Below, in pieces: positions 24,354-38,571 of a stretch of DNA of 64,000 nt. Position numbers and translations under genes: made by a program. Each line of letters begins with the position of its first letter. The first letter of the stretch is position 1. This DNA comes from Hydractinia symbiolongicarpus (taxonomy: Eukaryota > Cnidaria > Hydrozoa > Anthoathecata > Hydractiniidae): contig NC_079881.1 of assembly GCF_029227915.1 (NCBI RefSeq), forward strand, positions 30,853,501 through 30,917,500, read 5' to 3'. The notes below the pieces were generated by a model, which was not told the origin of the DNA, searched no databases, and saw nothing but the letters and a program-made list of their open reading frames with translations.

Positions 24354-26590
24354 TGTACGAATATGTGTTGCAACAGTTGTAACTCAAACGGACTGACACC
24401 GTTAGAAAGTCAATGAAATGTAGTTTTTGAAACTGTCGCTATTTCTTCAGCGCGCGATAACGGCTAGGGTTGGTCCCACAGTAAGAAATGACTCATTAAT
24501 CTAAATTTTTAAAGGAAGCGCTACCACAGCGCCCAGTATAATCGCTGAGTTTCGGCAATCATGTCAAATTAAGGAGAATGTTATTTCTTGGGGTCCAATT
24601 GTCTCCTTTATCACATTTATCAGGTGACAGTCCAAAGTTAGTTCAATTAAGTCCCACAGTCAATCGTTTCATAGTTAAAAGCGATGCAACCTAGTAATAT
24701 CAGAAAAATATCGCTAAATACATGTTGGTACGAATAGGTGATCCAACCGTTGTAACTCAAACGGACTGACACCGTTAGAAAGTCAATGAAATGTGGTTTT
24801 TAAAAATGTCGCTATTTCTTCAGAGCGCGATAACGGCTAGGATTGGTCCCCCAGTAAAAAATGACTTATTAATCTAAATGTTTAAATGAAGCGCTACTAC
24901 AGCGCCCAGTGTAATCGCTGAGTTCCGGCAATCATGTCAAATTAAGAAGAATGTTATTTCTTGGAGTCCAATTTTCTCATTTATCACATTTATCAGGTCA
25001 CAGTCCAAAGTTAGTTCGGTTAAGTCCCACAGTCAATCGTTTCACTGTTAAAAGCGATGCAACCTAGTAATATGAGATAAATATCGCTAAATACATGTTG
25101 GTACGAATATGTGACCCAACCGTTAAAACTCAAACGGACTGACACCGCTACAAAGTCAATGAAATGTAGTTTTTGAAACTATCGCTATTTCTTTAGCGCG
25201 CGATAACGGCTAGGATTAGTCCCACAGTAAAGAATGAGTTATTTATCTAAATTTTTAAATAAAGCGCTACCACAGCGCCCAGTGTAATCGCTGAGTTCCA
25301 GCAATCACGTCTAATTAAGAAGAATGTTATTTCTTGGAGTCCAATTGTCTCATTTATCCCATTTATCAGGTCACAGTCCAAAATCAGTTCAATTAAGTCC
25401 CACAGTCAATCGTTTCACTGTTAAAAGCGATGCAACCTAGTAATATGAGATAAATATCGCTAAATACATGTTGGTACGAATATGTGACCCAACCGTTAAA
25501 ACTCAAACGGACTGACACCGCTACAAAGTCAATGAAATGTAGTTTTTGAAACTATCGCTATTTCTTTAGCGCGCGATAACGGCTAGGATTAGTCCCACAG
25601 TAAAGAATGTGTTATTTATCTAAATTTTTAAATAAAGCGCTACCACAGCGCCCAGTGTAATCGCTGAGTTCCAGCAATCACGTCTAATTAAGAAGAATGT
25701 TATTTCTTGGAGTCCAATTGTCTCATTTATCCCATTTATCAGGTCACAGTCCAAAATCAGTTCAATTAAGTCCCACAGTCAATCGTTTCACTGTTAAAAG
25801 CGATGCAACCTAGTAATATGAGAAAAATATCGCTAAATACATGTTGGTACGAGTATGTGACCCAACCGTTGAAACTCAAACGGACTGGCACCGTTAGAAA
25901 GTCGGTGAAATGTAGTATTTAAAACTGTCTCTATTTCTTCAGCGCGCGCTTACGGCTAGGATTGGTCCCACAGTATAAAATAACTTTTTTTAGCTTAATT
26001 CATAAATGAAGCGCTACCACAGCGCCCAGTGTAATCGCTGAGTTCCAGCAATCACGTCTAATTAAGAAGAATGTTATTTCTTGGAGTCCAATTGTCTCAT
26101 TTCACCCATTTATCAGGTCACAGTCCAAAATCAGTTCAATTAAGTCCCACAGTTAATCGTTTCACTGTTAAAAGCGATGCAACCTAGTAATATGAGAGAA
26201 AAATCTCTCAATATACATGTTGGTAGGAGTATGTGACCCAACCGTTGAAACTCAAACGGACTGGCACCGTTAGAAAGTCGGTGAAATGTACTATTTAAAA
26301 CTGTCTCTATTTCTTCAGCGCGCGATAACGGCTAGGATTGGTCCCACAGTAAAAAATGACTTACTAATCTAAGTTTTTAAATGAAGCGCTACCAAAGCGC
26401 CCAGTGTAATCGCTGAGTTCCGGCAATCATGTAAAATTAGGAAGAATGTTGGTTCTTGGATTCCAATTTACTCATTTATCACACTTATTAGGTCACAGTC
26501 CAAAGTTAGTTCAATTAAGTCCCACAGTCAATCGTTTCATTGTTAAAAGCGATGCAACCTAGTAATATCAAAAAAAATATCGCTAAGTAC
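24354..26590 (-). repeat. 6-monomer HOR, 2242 bp, copy 2
   Basis: Tandem duplicate of 22112-24353. It includes the odd ATCTCTCAATATACATG unit near 26203 and the TTGGTTCTTGGATTCC unit near 26447. Identity stops where AAATACATGTTTGTACG is replaced by AAGTACATGTTGGTACT near 26584. Confidence 0.92.
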
Positions 26591-28274
26591 ATGTTGGTAC
26601 TAATATGTGACCCAACCGTTGTAACTCAAACGGACTGACACCGCTACAAAGTCAATGAAATGTAGTTTTTGAAACTGTCGCTATTTCTTCAGCGCGCGAT
26701 AACGGCTAGGATTGGTCCCCCAGTAAAAAATGACTTATTAATCTAAATTTTTAAATGAAGCGCTACCACAGCGCCCAGTGTAATCGCTAAGTTCCGGCAA
26801 TCATGTCAAATTAAGAAGAATGTTATTTCTTGGAGTCCAATTGTCTCATTTACCCCATTTATCAGGTCACAGTCCAAAATCAGTTCAATTTAGTCCCACA
26901 GTCAATAGTTTCACTGTTGAAAGCGATGCAACCTAGTAATATGAGAAAAAAATGGCTACATACATGTTGGTACGAATATGTGACCCAACCGTTGAAACTC
27001 AAACGGACTAACACCGTTAGAAAGTCAGTGAAATGTAGTATTTGAAACTTTCTCTATTTCTTCAGCGCGCGCTAACGGCTAGGATTGGTCCCACAGTAAA
27101 AAAATGACTTTTTTTAGTTTAATTCTCAAATGAAGCGCTACCACAGCGCCCAGTGTAATCGCTGAGTTCCGACAATCATGTCAAATTAAGAAGAATGTTA
27201 TTTCTTGGAGTCCAATTGTCTCATTTACCCCATTTATCAGGTCATAGTCCAAAATCAGTTCAATTTAGTCCCACAGTCAATCGTTTCATTGTTAAAAGCG
27301 ATGCAACCTAGTAATATCAAAAAAAATATTGGCAAATTCATGTTGGTACGAATATGTGACGCAACAGTTGTAACTCAAACGGACTGACACGGTTAGAAAG
27401 TCAATGAAATGTAGTTTTTGAAACTGTCGCAATTTCTTCAGCGGGCAATAACGGCTAGGATTGGTCCCACAGTAAGAAATGACTCATTAATCTAAATTTT
27501 TAAAAGAAGCGCTACCACAGCGCCCAGTATAATCGCTGAGTTTCGGCAATCATGTCAAATTAAGGAGAACGTTATTTCTTGGAGTCCAATTGTCTCCTTT
27601 ATCACATTTATCAGGTGACAGTCCAAAGTTAGTTCAATTAAGTCCCACAGTCAATCGTTTCATAGTTAAAAGCGATGCAACCTAGTAATATCCGAAAAAT
27701 ATGGCTAAATTCATGTTGGTACGAATATGTGACGCAACCGTTGTAACTCAAACGGACTGACACCGTTAGAAAGTCAATGAAATGTAGTTTTTGAAACTGT
27801 CGCCATTTCTTCAGCGCGCGATAACGGCTAGGATTGGTCCCACAGTAAGAAATTACTTATTAATCTAAATTTTTAAATGAAGCGCTACCACAGCGCCTAG
27901 TGTAATCGCTGAATTCCGGCAATCATGTCAAATTAAGAAAAATGTTATTTCTTGGTGTCCAATTTTCTCATTTATCACACTCATTAGGTCAAAGTCCAAA
28001 GTTAGTTCAATTAATTCCCACAGATAATCGTTTCATTGTTAAAAGCGATGCAACCTAGTAATATCAAAAAAAATATCGGCACATTCATGTCGGAACGAAT
28101 ATGTGTTGCAACAGTTGTAACTCAAACGGACTGACACCGTTAGAAAGTCAATGAAATGTAGTTTTTGAAACTGTCGCTATTTCTTCAGCGCGCGATAACG
28201 GCTAGGGTTGGTCCCACAGTAAGAAATGACTCATTAATCTAAATTTTTAAAGGAAGCGCTACCACAGCGCCCAG
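26591..28274 (-). repeat. Right-arm monomers between HOR copies
   Basis: Holds the AAGTACATGTTGGTACTAAT unit, a CTTTCTCTATTTCTTCAGC unit, and the TTGGCAAATTCATGTTGG / GCGGGCAATAACGG unit (near 27330 and 27443), which mirrors the left-arm unit at 17267. Up to about 27725 it is the first copy of a block that reappears 3365 bp downstream. TTG-started frames at 26830-27045 and 27205-27387 are accidental. Confidence 0.85.
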
Positions 28275-31090
28275 TGTAATCGCTGAGTTCCGGCAATCAT
28301 GTCAAATTAAGAAGAATGTTATTTCTTGGAGTCCAATTTTCTCATTTATCACATTTATCAGGTCACAGTCCAAAGTTAGTTCAGTTAAGTCCCACAGTCA
28401 ATCGTTTCACTGTTAAAAGGGATGCAACCTAGTAATATGAGATAAATATCGCTAAATACATGTTGGTACGAATATGTGACCCAACCGTTAAAACTCAAAC
28501 GGACTGACACCGCTACAAAGTCAATGAAATGTAGTTTTTGAAACTATCGCTATTTCTTTAGCGCGCGATAACGGCTAGGATTAGTCCCACAGTAAAGAAT
28601 GAGTTATTTATCTAAATTTTTAAATAAAGCGCTACCACAGCGCCCAGTGTAATCGCTGAGTTCCAGCAATCACGTCTAATTAAGAAGAATGATATTTCTT
28701 GGAGTCCAATTGTCTCATTTATCCCATTTATCAGGTCACAGTCCAAAATCAGTTCGATTAAGTCCCACAGTCAATCGTTTCACTGTTAAAAGCGATGCAA
28801 CCTAGTAATATGAGATAAATATCGCTAAATACATGTTGGTACGAATATGTGACCCAACCGTTAAAACTCAAACGGATTGACACCGCTACAAAGTCAATGA
28901 AATGTAGTTTTTGAAACTATCGCTATTTCTTTAGCGCGCGATAACGGCTAGGATTAGTCCCACAGTAAAGAATGAGTTATTTATCTAAATTTTTAAATAA
29001 AGCGCTACCACAGCGCCCAGTGTAATCGCTGAGTTCCAGCAATCACGTCTAATTAAGAAGAATGTTATTTCTTGGAGTCCAATTGTCTCATTTATCCCAT
29101 TTATCAGGTCACAGTCCAAAATCAGTTCAATTAAGTCCCACAGTCAATCGTTTCACTGTTAAAAGCGATGCAACCTAGTAATATGAGAAAAATATCGCTA
29201 AATACATGTTGGTACGAGTATGTGACCCAACCGTTGAAACTCAAACGGACTGGCACCGTTAGAAAGTCGGTGAAATGTAGTATTTAAAACTGTCTCTATT
29301 TCTTCAGCGCGCGCTTACGGCTAGGATTGGTCCCACAGTATAAAATAACTTTTTTTAGCTTAATTCATAAATGAAGCGCTACCACAGCGCCCAGTGTAAT
29401 CGCTGAGTTCCAGCAATCACGTCTAATTAAGAAGAATGTTATTTCTTGGAGTCCAATTGTCTCATTTCACCCATTTATCAGGTCACAGTCCAAAATCAGT
29501 TCAATTAAGTCCCACAGTTAATCGTTTCACTGTTAAAAGCGATGCAACCTAGTAATATGAGAGAAAAATCTCTCAATATACATGTTGGTACGAGTATGTG
29601 ACCCAACCGTTGAAACTCAAACGGACTGGCACCGTTAGAAAGTCGGTGAAATGTACTATTTAAAACTGTCTCTATTTCTTCAGCGCGCGATAACGGCTAG
29701 GATTGGTCCCACAGTAAAAAATGACTTACTAATCTAAGTTTTTAAATGAAGCGCTACCAAAGCGCCCAGTGTAATCGCTGAGTTCCGGCAATCATGTAAA
29801 ATTAGGAAGAATGTTGGTTCTTGGATTCCAATTTACTCATTTATCACACTTATTAGGTCACAGTCCAAAGTTAGTTCAATTAAGTCCCACAGTCAATCGT
29901 TTCATTGTTAAAAGCGATGCAACCTAGTAATATCAAAAAAAATATCGCTAAGTACATGTTGGTACTAATATGTGACCCAACCGTTGTAACTCAAACGGAC
30001 TGACACCGCTACAAAGTCAATGAAATGTAGTTTTTGAAACTGTCGCTATTTCTTCAGCGCGCGATAACGGCTAGGATTGGTCCCCCAGTAAAAAATGACT
30101 TATTAATCTAAATTTTTATATGAAGCGCTACCACAGCGCCCAGTGTAATCGCTAAGTTCCGGCAATCATGTCAAATTAAGAAGAATGTTATTTCTTGGAG
30201 TCCAATTGTCTCATTTACCCCATTTATCAGGTCACAGTCCAAAATCAGTTCAATTTAGTCCCACAGTCAATCGTTTCACTGTTGAAAGCGATGCAACCTA
30301 GTAATATGAGAAAAAAATCGCTACATACATGTTGGTACGAATATGTGACCCAACCGTTGAAACTCAAACGGACTAACACCGTTAGAAAGTCAGTGAAATG
30401 TAGTATTTGAAACTTTCTCTATTTCTTCAGCGCGCGCTAACGGCTAGGATTGGTCCCACAGTAAAAAAATGACTTTTTTTAGTTTAATTCTCAAATGAAG
30501 CGCTACCACAGCGCCCAGTGTAATCGCTGAGTTCCGACAATCATGTCAAATTAAGAAGAATGTTATTTCTTGGAGTCCAATTGTCTCATTTACCCCATTT
30601 ATCAGGTCATAGTCCAAAATCAGTTCAATTTAGTCCCACAGTCAATCGTTTCATTGTTAAAAGCGATGCAACCTAGTAATATCAAAAAAAATATTGGCAA
30701 ATTCATGTTGGTACGAATATGTGACGCAACAGTTGTAACTCAAACGGACTGACACGGTTAGAAAGTCAATGAAATGTAGTTTTTGAAACTGTCGCAATTT
30801 CTTCAGCGGGCAATAACGGCTAGGATTGGTCCCACAGTAAGAAATGACTCATTAATCTAAATTTTTAAAAGAAGCGCTACCACAGCGCCCAGTATAATCG
30901 CTGAGTTTCGGCAATCATGTCAAATTAAGGAGAACGTTATTTCTTGGAGTCCAATTGTCTCCTTTATCACATTTATCAGGTGACAGTCCAAAGTTAGTTC
31001 AATTAAGTCCCACAGTCAATCGTTTCATAGTTAAAAGCGATGCAACCTAGTAATATCCGAAAAATATCGCTAAATTCATGTTGGTACGAA
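28275..31090 (-). repeat. ~2.8-kb block duplicated at 3365-bp offset
   Basis: Matches about 24910-27725: TGAGAGAAAA 26193 to 29558, and the two TTG-started frames 26830 to 30195 and 27205 to 30570, all at 3365 bp (9 monomers). A few substitutions separate the copies (TGGTAGGAG near 26221 is TGGTACGAG near 29586; AATGGCTACATAC near 26951 is AATCGCTACATAC near 30316). Confidence 0.9.
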
Positions 31091-31425
31091 TATGTGACAC
31101 AACCGTTGAAACTCAATCGGACTGACACCGTTAGAAAGTCAATGAAATGTAGTTTTTGAAACTGTCGCCATTTCTTCAGCGCGCGATAACGGCTAGGATT
31201 GGTCCCACAGTAAGAAATGACTCATTAATCTAAATTTTTAAAAAAAGCGCTACCACAGCGCCAAGTGCAATCGCGGAGTTCCGGCAATCATGTCAAATTA
31301 AGAAGAATGTTATTTCTTGGAGTCCAATTTTCTCATTTATCACACTCATTAGGTAATAGTTCAAAGTTAGTTCAATTAAGTCCCACAGATAATCGTTTCA
31401 TTGTTAAAAGCGATGCAACCTAGTA
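31091..31425 (-). repeat. Connector monomer mirrored by left-arm f units
   Basis: Contains TTAAAAAAAGCGCTACCACAG and AGTGCAATCGCGGAG near 31235-31280, the reverse complement of the left-arm CTCCGCGATTGCACTTGG type near 7401 and 11970. Confidence 0.75.
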
Positions 31426-34400
31426 ATATCAGAAAAATATCGCTAAATACATGTTGGTACGAATAAGTGACCCAACCTTTGTAACTCAAACGGACTGACA
31501 CCGTTAGAAAGTCAATGAAATATAGTTTTTGAAACTGTCGCTATTTCTTCAGCGCGCGATAACGGCTAGGATTGGTCCCACAGTAAATATTGACTTATTA
31601 ATCTAAATTTTTAAATGAAGCACTACCACATCGCCTAGTGTAATCGCCTAGCTCCGGCAATCATGTCAAATTAAGAAGAATGTTATTTCTTGGAGTCCAA
31701 TTTTCTCATTTATCACACTCATTAGGTAATAGTTCAAAGTTAGTTCAATTAAGTCCCACAGATAATCGTTTCATTGGTAAAAGCGATGCAACCTAGTAAT
31801 ATCAAAAGAAATATCGCTAAATTCATGTTGGTACGAATATGTGACGCAACCGTTGTAACTCAAACGGACTGACACCGTTAGAAAGTCAATGAAATGTAGT
31901 TTTTGAAACTGTCGCCATTTCTTCAGCGCGCGATAACGGCTAGGATTGGTCCCACAGTAAGAAATGACTTATTAATCTAAATTTTTAAAAGAAGCGCTAC
32001 CACAGCGCCCAGTGTAATCACTGAGTTCCGGCAATCATGTCAAATTAAGAAAAATGTTATTTCTTGGAGTCCAATTTTCTCATTTAACACATTTATCAGG
32101 TCACAGTCCAAAGTTAGTTCAGTTAAGTTCCACAGTCAATCGTTTCACTGTTAAAAGCGATGCAACCTAGTAATATCAGATAAATATCGCTAAATACATG
32201 TTGGTACAAATATTTGACCCAACCGTTGTAACTCAAACGGACTGACACCGTTTGAAAGTCAATGGAATGTAGTTTTGGAAACTTTCTCTATTACTTCAGC
32301 GCGATAACGGCTAGGATTGGTCCCCCAGTAAAAAATGACTTATTAATCTAAATTTTTAAATGAAGCGCTACCACAGCGCCCAGTGTAATCGCTGAGTTCC
32401 GGCAATCATGTCAAATTAAGAAGAATGTTATTTCTTGGAGTCCAATTTTGTTCACTTATCACAATTATCAAGTCACAGACCAAAGTTAGTTCAATTAAGT
32501 CCCACAGTCAATCGTTTCACTGTTAAAAGCGATGCAACCTAGTAATATCAGATAAACATCGCGAAATACATGTTGGTACGAATATGTGACACAACCGTTG
32601 AAACTCAAACGGACTGACACCGTTAGAAAGTCAGTGAAATGTAGTATTTGAAACTGTCTCTATTACTTCAGCGCGCGCTAACGGCTAGGATTGGTCCCAC
32701 AGTAAGAAATGACTCAATAATCTAAATTTTTAAAAAAAGCGCTACCACAGCGCCAAGTGCAATCGCTGAGTTCCGGCAATCATGTCAAATTAAGAAGAAT
32801 GTTATATCTTGGAGTCCAATTTTTTCATTTATCACATTTATCACATTTATCAGGTCACAATCCAAAGTTAGTTCAGTTAAGTCCCACAGTCAATCGTTTC
32901 ACTGTTAAAAGCGATGCAACCTAGTAATATCATTTAAATATCGCTAAATACATGTTGGTACGAATATGTGACCCAACCGTTGTAACTCAAACGGACTGAC
33001 ACCGCTACAAAGTCAATGAAATGTAGTTTTTGAAACTATCGCTATTTGTTCAGCGCGCAATAACGGATAGGATTGGTCCCACAGTAAAGAATGACTTATT
33101 TATCTAAATTCTTAAATGAAGCGCTACCACAGCGCCCAGTATAATCGCTGAGTTCCGGCAATCACGTCAAATTAAGAAGAATGTTATTTCTTGGAGTCCA
33201 ATTGTCTCATTTATCATATTTATCAGGTCGCAGTCCAAAGTTAGTTCAACTAAGTCCCACAGTCAATTGTTTCATTGTTTAACGCGATGCAACCTAGTAA
33301 TATCAGAAAAATATTGCTAAATTCATGTTGGTACGAATTGGTGAACCAACCGTTGCAACTTAAACGGACTGACACCGTTAGAAAGTCAATGAAATGTAGT
33401 ATTTGAAACTGTCTCTATTACTTCAGCGCACGCTAACGGCAGGATTTGTCCCACTGTAAAAAATGACTGTTTTATCTTAATTTTTAATTGAAGCGCTACC
33501 ACAGCGCCTAGTGTAATCGCTGAGTTTCGGCAGTCATGTCAAATTAAGAAGAATGTTATTTCTTGGAGTACAATTTTCTCACTTATAACATTTATATGGT
33601 CACAGTCCAAAATCAGTTCAATTATGTGCCACAGTCAATCATTTCACTGTTAAAAGCGATGGAACTTAGTAATATGAGAAAAAAATCGCTAAATACATGT
33701 TGGTACGAATATGTGACGCAACCGTCGTAACTGAAGCGGATTGATACCGTTAGAAAGTCAATGAAATGTTGTTTTGAAACTGTCGCTATTTCTTCAGCGC
33801 GCGATAATGGCTAGGATTGGTCCCACAGTAAAAAATGACTTATTAATCTAAATTTGTAAATGTAGCGCTACCACAGCACTCAGTATAATCGCTGAGTTCC
33901 GGCAATCACGTCAAATTAAGAAAAATGTTATTTCTTGGAGTCCAATTGTCTCATTTATCATATTTATCAGGCCGCAGTCCAAAGTTAGTTCAATTAAGTC
34001 CCACAGTCAATCCTTTCATTGTTAAAAGCAATGCAACCTAGTAATATCAGAAAAATATCGCTAAATACATGTTGGTACGAATAGGTGACCCAACCTTTGT
34101 AACTCAAACGGACTGAGACCGTTAGAAAGTCAATGAAATGTAGTTTTTGAAACTGTCGCTATTCCTTCAGCGCACGATAACGGCTAGGATTGGTCCCACA
34201 GTAAAAAATGACTTATTAATCTAAATTTTTCAATGAAGCGCTACCACAGCGCCCAGTGTAAACGCTGAGTTCCGGCAATCATGTCAAATTAAGAAGAATG
34301 TTATTTCTTGGTGTCCAATTGTCTCACTTTCACATTTGTAAAGGTCACAATCCATAATCAGTTCAATTAAGTTCCACAGACAATCGTTTCACTGCTAAAA

Positions 34401-34426
34401 GCGATGCAACCTAGTAATATCAGATA
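31426..34426 (-). repeat. ~3-kb HOR block, copy A
   Basis: GAATAAGTGACCC at 31461 and AAAAATATTG at 33307 recur 4114 bp downstream (35575, 37421). The block contains the units mirrored by the extreme left of the window: CTTTCTCTATTACTTCAGCG near 32281, CAGATAAACATCGCGAAATAC near 32558 and the tripled TTTATCACA near 32830. It also has a rare 1-bp loss, ACGGCAGGATTTGTCCC, near 33435. Confidence 0.9.
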
Positions 34427-35539
34427 AATATCGCTAAATACATGTTGCTACGAATAGGTGACCCAACCGTTGTAACTCAAACGGACTGACACCGTTAGAA
34501 AGTCAATGAAATGTAGTTTTTGAAACGGTCGCTATTTCTTCAGCGCGCGATAACTACTAGGATTGGTCCCACAGTAAAAAATGACTTATTAATCTAAATT
34601 TTTCAATGAAGCGCTACCACAGCGCCCAGTGTAATCGCTGAGTTCCAGCAATCATGTTAAATTAAGAAAAATGTTATTTCTTGGAATCCAATTTTTTTCA
34701 TTTATCACACTTATCAGGTCATAGTCCAAAGTTAGTTCAATTAAGTCCCACAGACAGTCGTTTCACTGCTAAAAGCGATGCAACCTAGTAATATCAGACA
34801 AATATCGCTAAATACATGTTGGTACGAATATGTGAAACAACCATTGAAACTCAAACGGACTGACACTGTTAGAAATTCAGTGAAATGTAGTATTTGAAAC
34901 TGTATCTATTACTTCAGCGCGCGATAACGGCTAGGATTGGTCCCACAGTAAAAAATGACTTACTAATCTAAGTTTTTAAATGAAGCGCTACCACAGCGCC
35001 CAGTGTAATCGCTGAGTTCCGGCAATCATGTCCAATTAGGAAGAATGTTAGTCCTTGGATTCAAATTTACTCATTTATCACACTTATTAGGTCACAGTCC
35101 AAAGTTAGTTCAATTAAGTCCCACAGTCAATCGTTTCATTGTTAAAAGCGATGCAACCTAGTAATATCAAAAAAAATATCGCTAAGTACATGTTGGTACT
35201 AATATGTGACCCAACCGTTGTAACTCAAACGGACTGACACCGCTACAAAGTCAATGAAATGTAGTTTTTGAAACTGTCGCTATTTCTTCAGCGCGCGCTA
35301 ACGGCTAGGATTGGTCCCACAGTAAAAAAATGACTTTTTTTAGCTTAATTCTTAAATGAAGCGCTACCACAGCGCCCAGTGTAATCGCTGAGTTCCGGCA
35401 ATCATGTCAAATTAAGAAGAATGCTATCTCTTGGAGTCCAATTGTCTCATTTATCATATTTATCAGGCTGCAGTCCAAAGTTAGTTCAATTAAGTCCCAC
35501 AGTCAATCGTTTCCTTGTTAAAAGCGATGCAACCTAGTA
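34427..35539 (-). repeat. Segment recurring at 5603-bp offset
   Basis: ATACATGTTGCTACGAATAGG near 34438 and CCATTGAAACTCAAACGG near 34842 recur near 40043 and 40445. The shared stretch is about 34437-36410 with 40040-42013. The inner part (from about 35140) also recurs at 42238. Confidence 0.87.
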
Positions 35540-38500
35540 ATATCAGAAAAATATCGCTAAATACATGTTGGTACGAATAAGTGACCCAACCTTTGTAACT
35601 CAAACGGACTGACACCGTTAGAAAGTCAATGAAATATAGTTTTTGAAACTGTCGCTATTTCTTCAGCGCGCGATAACGGCTAGGATTGGTCCCACAGTAA
35701 ATATTGACTTATTAATCTAAATTTTTAAATGAAGCACTACCACATCGCCTAGTGTAATCGCCTAGTTCCGGCAATCATGTCAAATTAAGAAGAATGTTAT
35801 TTCTTGGAGTCCAATTTTCTCATTTATCACACTCATTAGGTAATAGTTCAAAGTTAGTTCAATTAAGTCCCACAGATAATCGTTTCATTGTTAAAAGCGA
35901 TGCAACCTAGTAATATCAAAAGAAATATCGCTAAATTCATGTTGGTACGAATATGTGACGCAACCGTTGTAACTCAAACGGACTGACACCGTTAGAAAGT
36001 CAATGAAATGTAGTTTTTGAAACTGTCGCCATTTCTTCAGCGCGCGATAACGGCTAGGATTGGTCCCACAGTAAGAAATGACTTATTAATCTAAATTTTT
36101 AAAAGAAGCGCTACCACAGCGCCCAGTGTAATCACTGAGTTCCGGCAATCATGTCAAATTAAGAAAAATGTTATTTCTTGGAGTCCAATTTTCTCATTTA
36201 ACACATTTATCAGGTCACAGTCCAAAGTTAGTTCAGTTAAGTTCCACAGTCAATCGTTTCACTGTTAAAAGCGATGCAACCTAGTAATATCAGATAAATA
36301 TCGCTAAATACATGTTGGTACAAATATTTGACCCAACCGTTGTAACTCAAACGGACTGACACCGTTTGAAAGTCAATGGAATGTAGTTTTGGAAACTTTC
36401 TCTATTACTTCAGCGCGATAACGGCTAGGATTGGTCCCCCAGTAAAAAATGACTTATTAATCTAAATTTTTATATGAAGCGCTACCACAGCGCCCAGTGT
36501 AATCGCTGAGTTCCGGCAATCATGTCAAATTAAGAAGAATGTTATTTCTTGGAGTCCAATTTTGTTCACTTATCACAATTATCAAGTCACAGACCAAAGT
36601 TAGTTCAATTAAGTCCCACAGTCAATCGTTTCACTGTTAAAAGCGATGCAACCTAGTAATATCAGATAAACATCGCGAAATACATGTTGGTACGAATATG
36701 TGACACAACCGTTGAAACTCAAACGGACTGACACCGTTAGAAAGTCAGTGAAATGTAGTATTTGAAACTGTCTCTATTACTTCAGCGCGCGCTAACGGCT
36801 AGGATTGGTCCCACAGTAAGAAATGACTCAATAATCTAAATTTTTAAAAAAAGCGCTACCACAGCGCCAAGTGCAATCGCTGAGTTCCGGCAATCATGTC
36901 AAATTAAGAAGAATGTTATTTCTTGGAGTCCAATTTTTTCATTTATCACATTTATCACATTTATCAGGTCACAATCCAAAGTTAGTTCAGTTAAGTCCCA
37001 CAGTCAATCGTTTCACTGTTAAAAGCGATGCAACCTAGTAATATCATTTAAATATCGCTAAATACATGTTGGTACGAATATGTGACCCAACCGTTGTAAC
37101 TCAAACGGACTGACACCGCTACAAAGTCAATGAAATGTAGTTTTTGAAACTATCGCTATTTGTTCAGCGCGCAATAACGGATAGGATTGGTCCCACAGTA
37201 AAGAATGACTTATTTATCTAAATTCTTAAATGAAGCGCTACCACAGCGCCCAGTATAATCGCTGAGTTCCGGCAATCACGTCAAATTAAGAAGAATGTTA
37301 TTTCTTGGAGTCCAATTGTCTCATTTATCATATTTATCAGGTCGCAGTCCAAAGTTAGTTCAACTAAGTCCCACAGTCAATTGTTTCATTGTTTAACGCG
37401 ATGCAACCTAGTAATATCAGAAAAATATTGCTAAATTCATGTTGGTACGAATTGGTGAACCAACCGTTGCAACTTAAACGGACTGACACCGTTAGAAAGT
37501 CAATGAAATGTAGTATTTGAAACTGTCTCTATTACTTCAGCGCACGCTAACGGCAGGATTTGTCCCACTGTAAAAAATGACTGTTTTATCTTAATTTTTA
37601 ATTGAAGCGCTACCACAGCGCCTAGTGTAATCGCTGAGTTTCGGCAGTCATGTCAAATTAAGAAGAATGTTATTTCTTGGAGTACAATTTTCTCACTTAT
37701 AACATTTATATGGTCACAGTCCAAAATCAGTTCAATTATGTGCCACAGTCAATCATTTCACTGTTAAAAGCGATGGAACTTAGTAATATGAGAAAAAAAT
37801 CGCTAAATACATGTTGGTACGAATATGTGACGCAACCGTCGTAACTGAAGCGGATTGATACCGTTAGAAAGTCAATGAAATGTTGTTTTGAAACTGTCGC
37901 TATTTCTTCAGCGCGCGATAATGGCTAGGATTGGTCCCACAGTAAAAAATGACTTATTAATCTAAATTTGTAAATGTAGCGCTACCACAGCACTCAGTAT
38001 AATCGCTGAGTTCCGGCAATCACGTCAAATTAAGAAAAATGTTATTTCTTGGAGTCCAATTGTCTCATTTATCATATTTATCAGGCCGCAGTCCAAAGTT
38101 AGTTCAATTAAGTCCCACAGTCAATCCTTTCATTGTTAAAAGCAATGCAACCTAGTAATATCAGAAAAATATCGCTAAATACATGTTGGTACGAATAGGT
38201 GACCCAACCTTTGTAACTCAAACGGACTGAGACCGTTAGAAAGTCAATGAAATGTAGTTTTTGAAACTGTCGCTATTCCTTCAGCGCACGATAACGGCTA
38301 GGATTGGTCCCACAGTAAAAAATGACTTATTAATCTAAATTTTTCAATGAAGCGCTACCACAGCGCCCAGTGTAAACGCTGAGTTCCGGCAATCATGTCA
38401 AATTAAGAAGAATGTTATTTCTTGGTGTCCAATTGTCTCACTTTCACATTTGTAAAGGTCACAATCCATAATCAGTTCAATTAAGTTCCACAGACAATCG

Positions 38501-38540
38501 TTTCACTGCTAAAAGCGATGCAACCTAGTAATATCAGACA
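35540..38540 (-). repeat. ~3-kb HOR block, copy B
   Basis: Copy of 31426-34426 at 4114 bp (11 monomers). With its flanks (about 35140-39230) it is also copied to 42238-46328 at 7098 bp (19 monomers). The three-way sharing shows repeated rounds of duplication of the same units. Confidence 0.9.
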
Positions 38541-38571
38541 AATATCGCTGAATACATGTTGGTACGAATAT

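Noticed and set aside
14705-30752. TTG-started frames at 14705-14920 (-), 26830-27045, 27205-27387, 30195-30410 and 30570-30752
   Set aside because: All are the same stretch of monomer read antisense to the unit, lack ATG starts, and end at monomer-specific stops. No coding signal.
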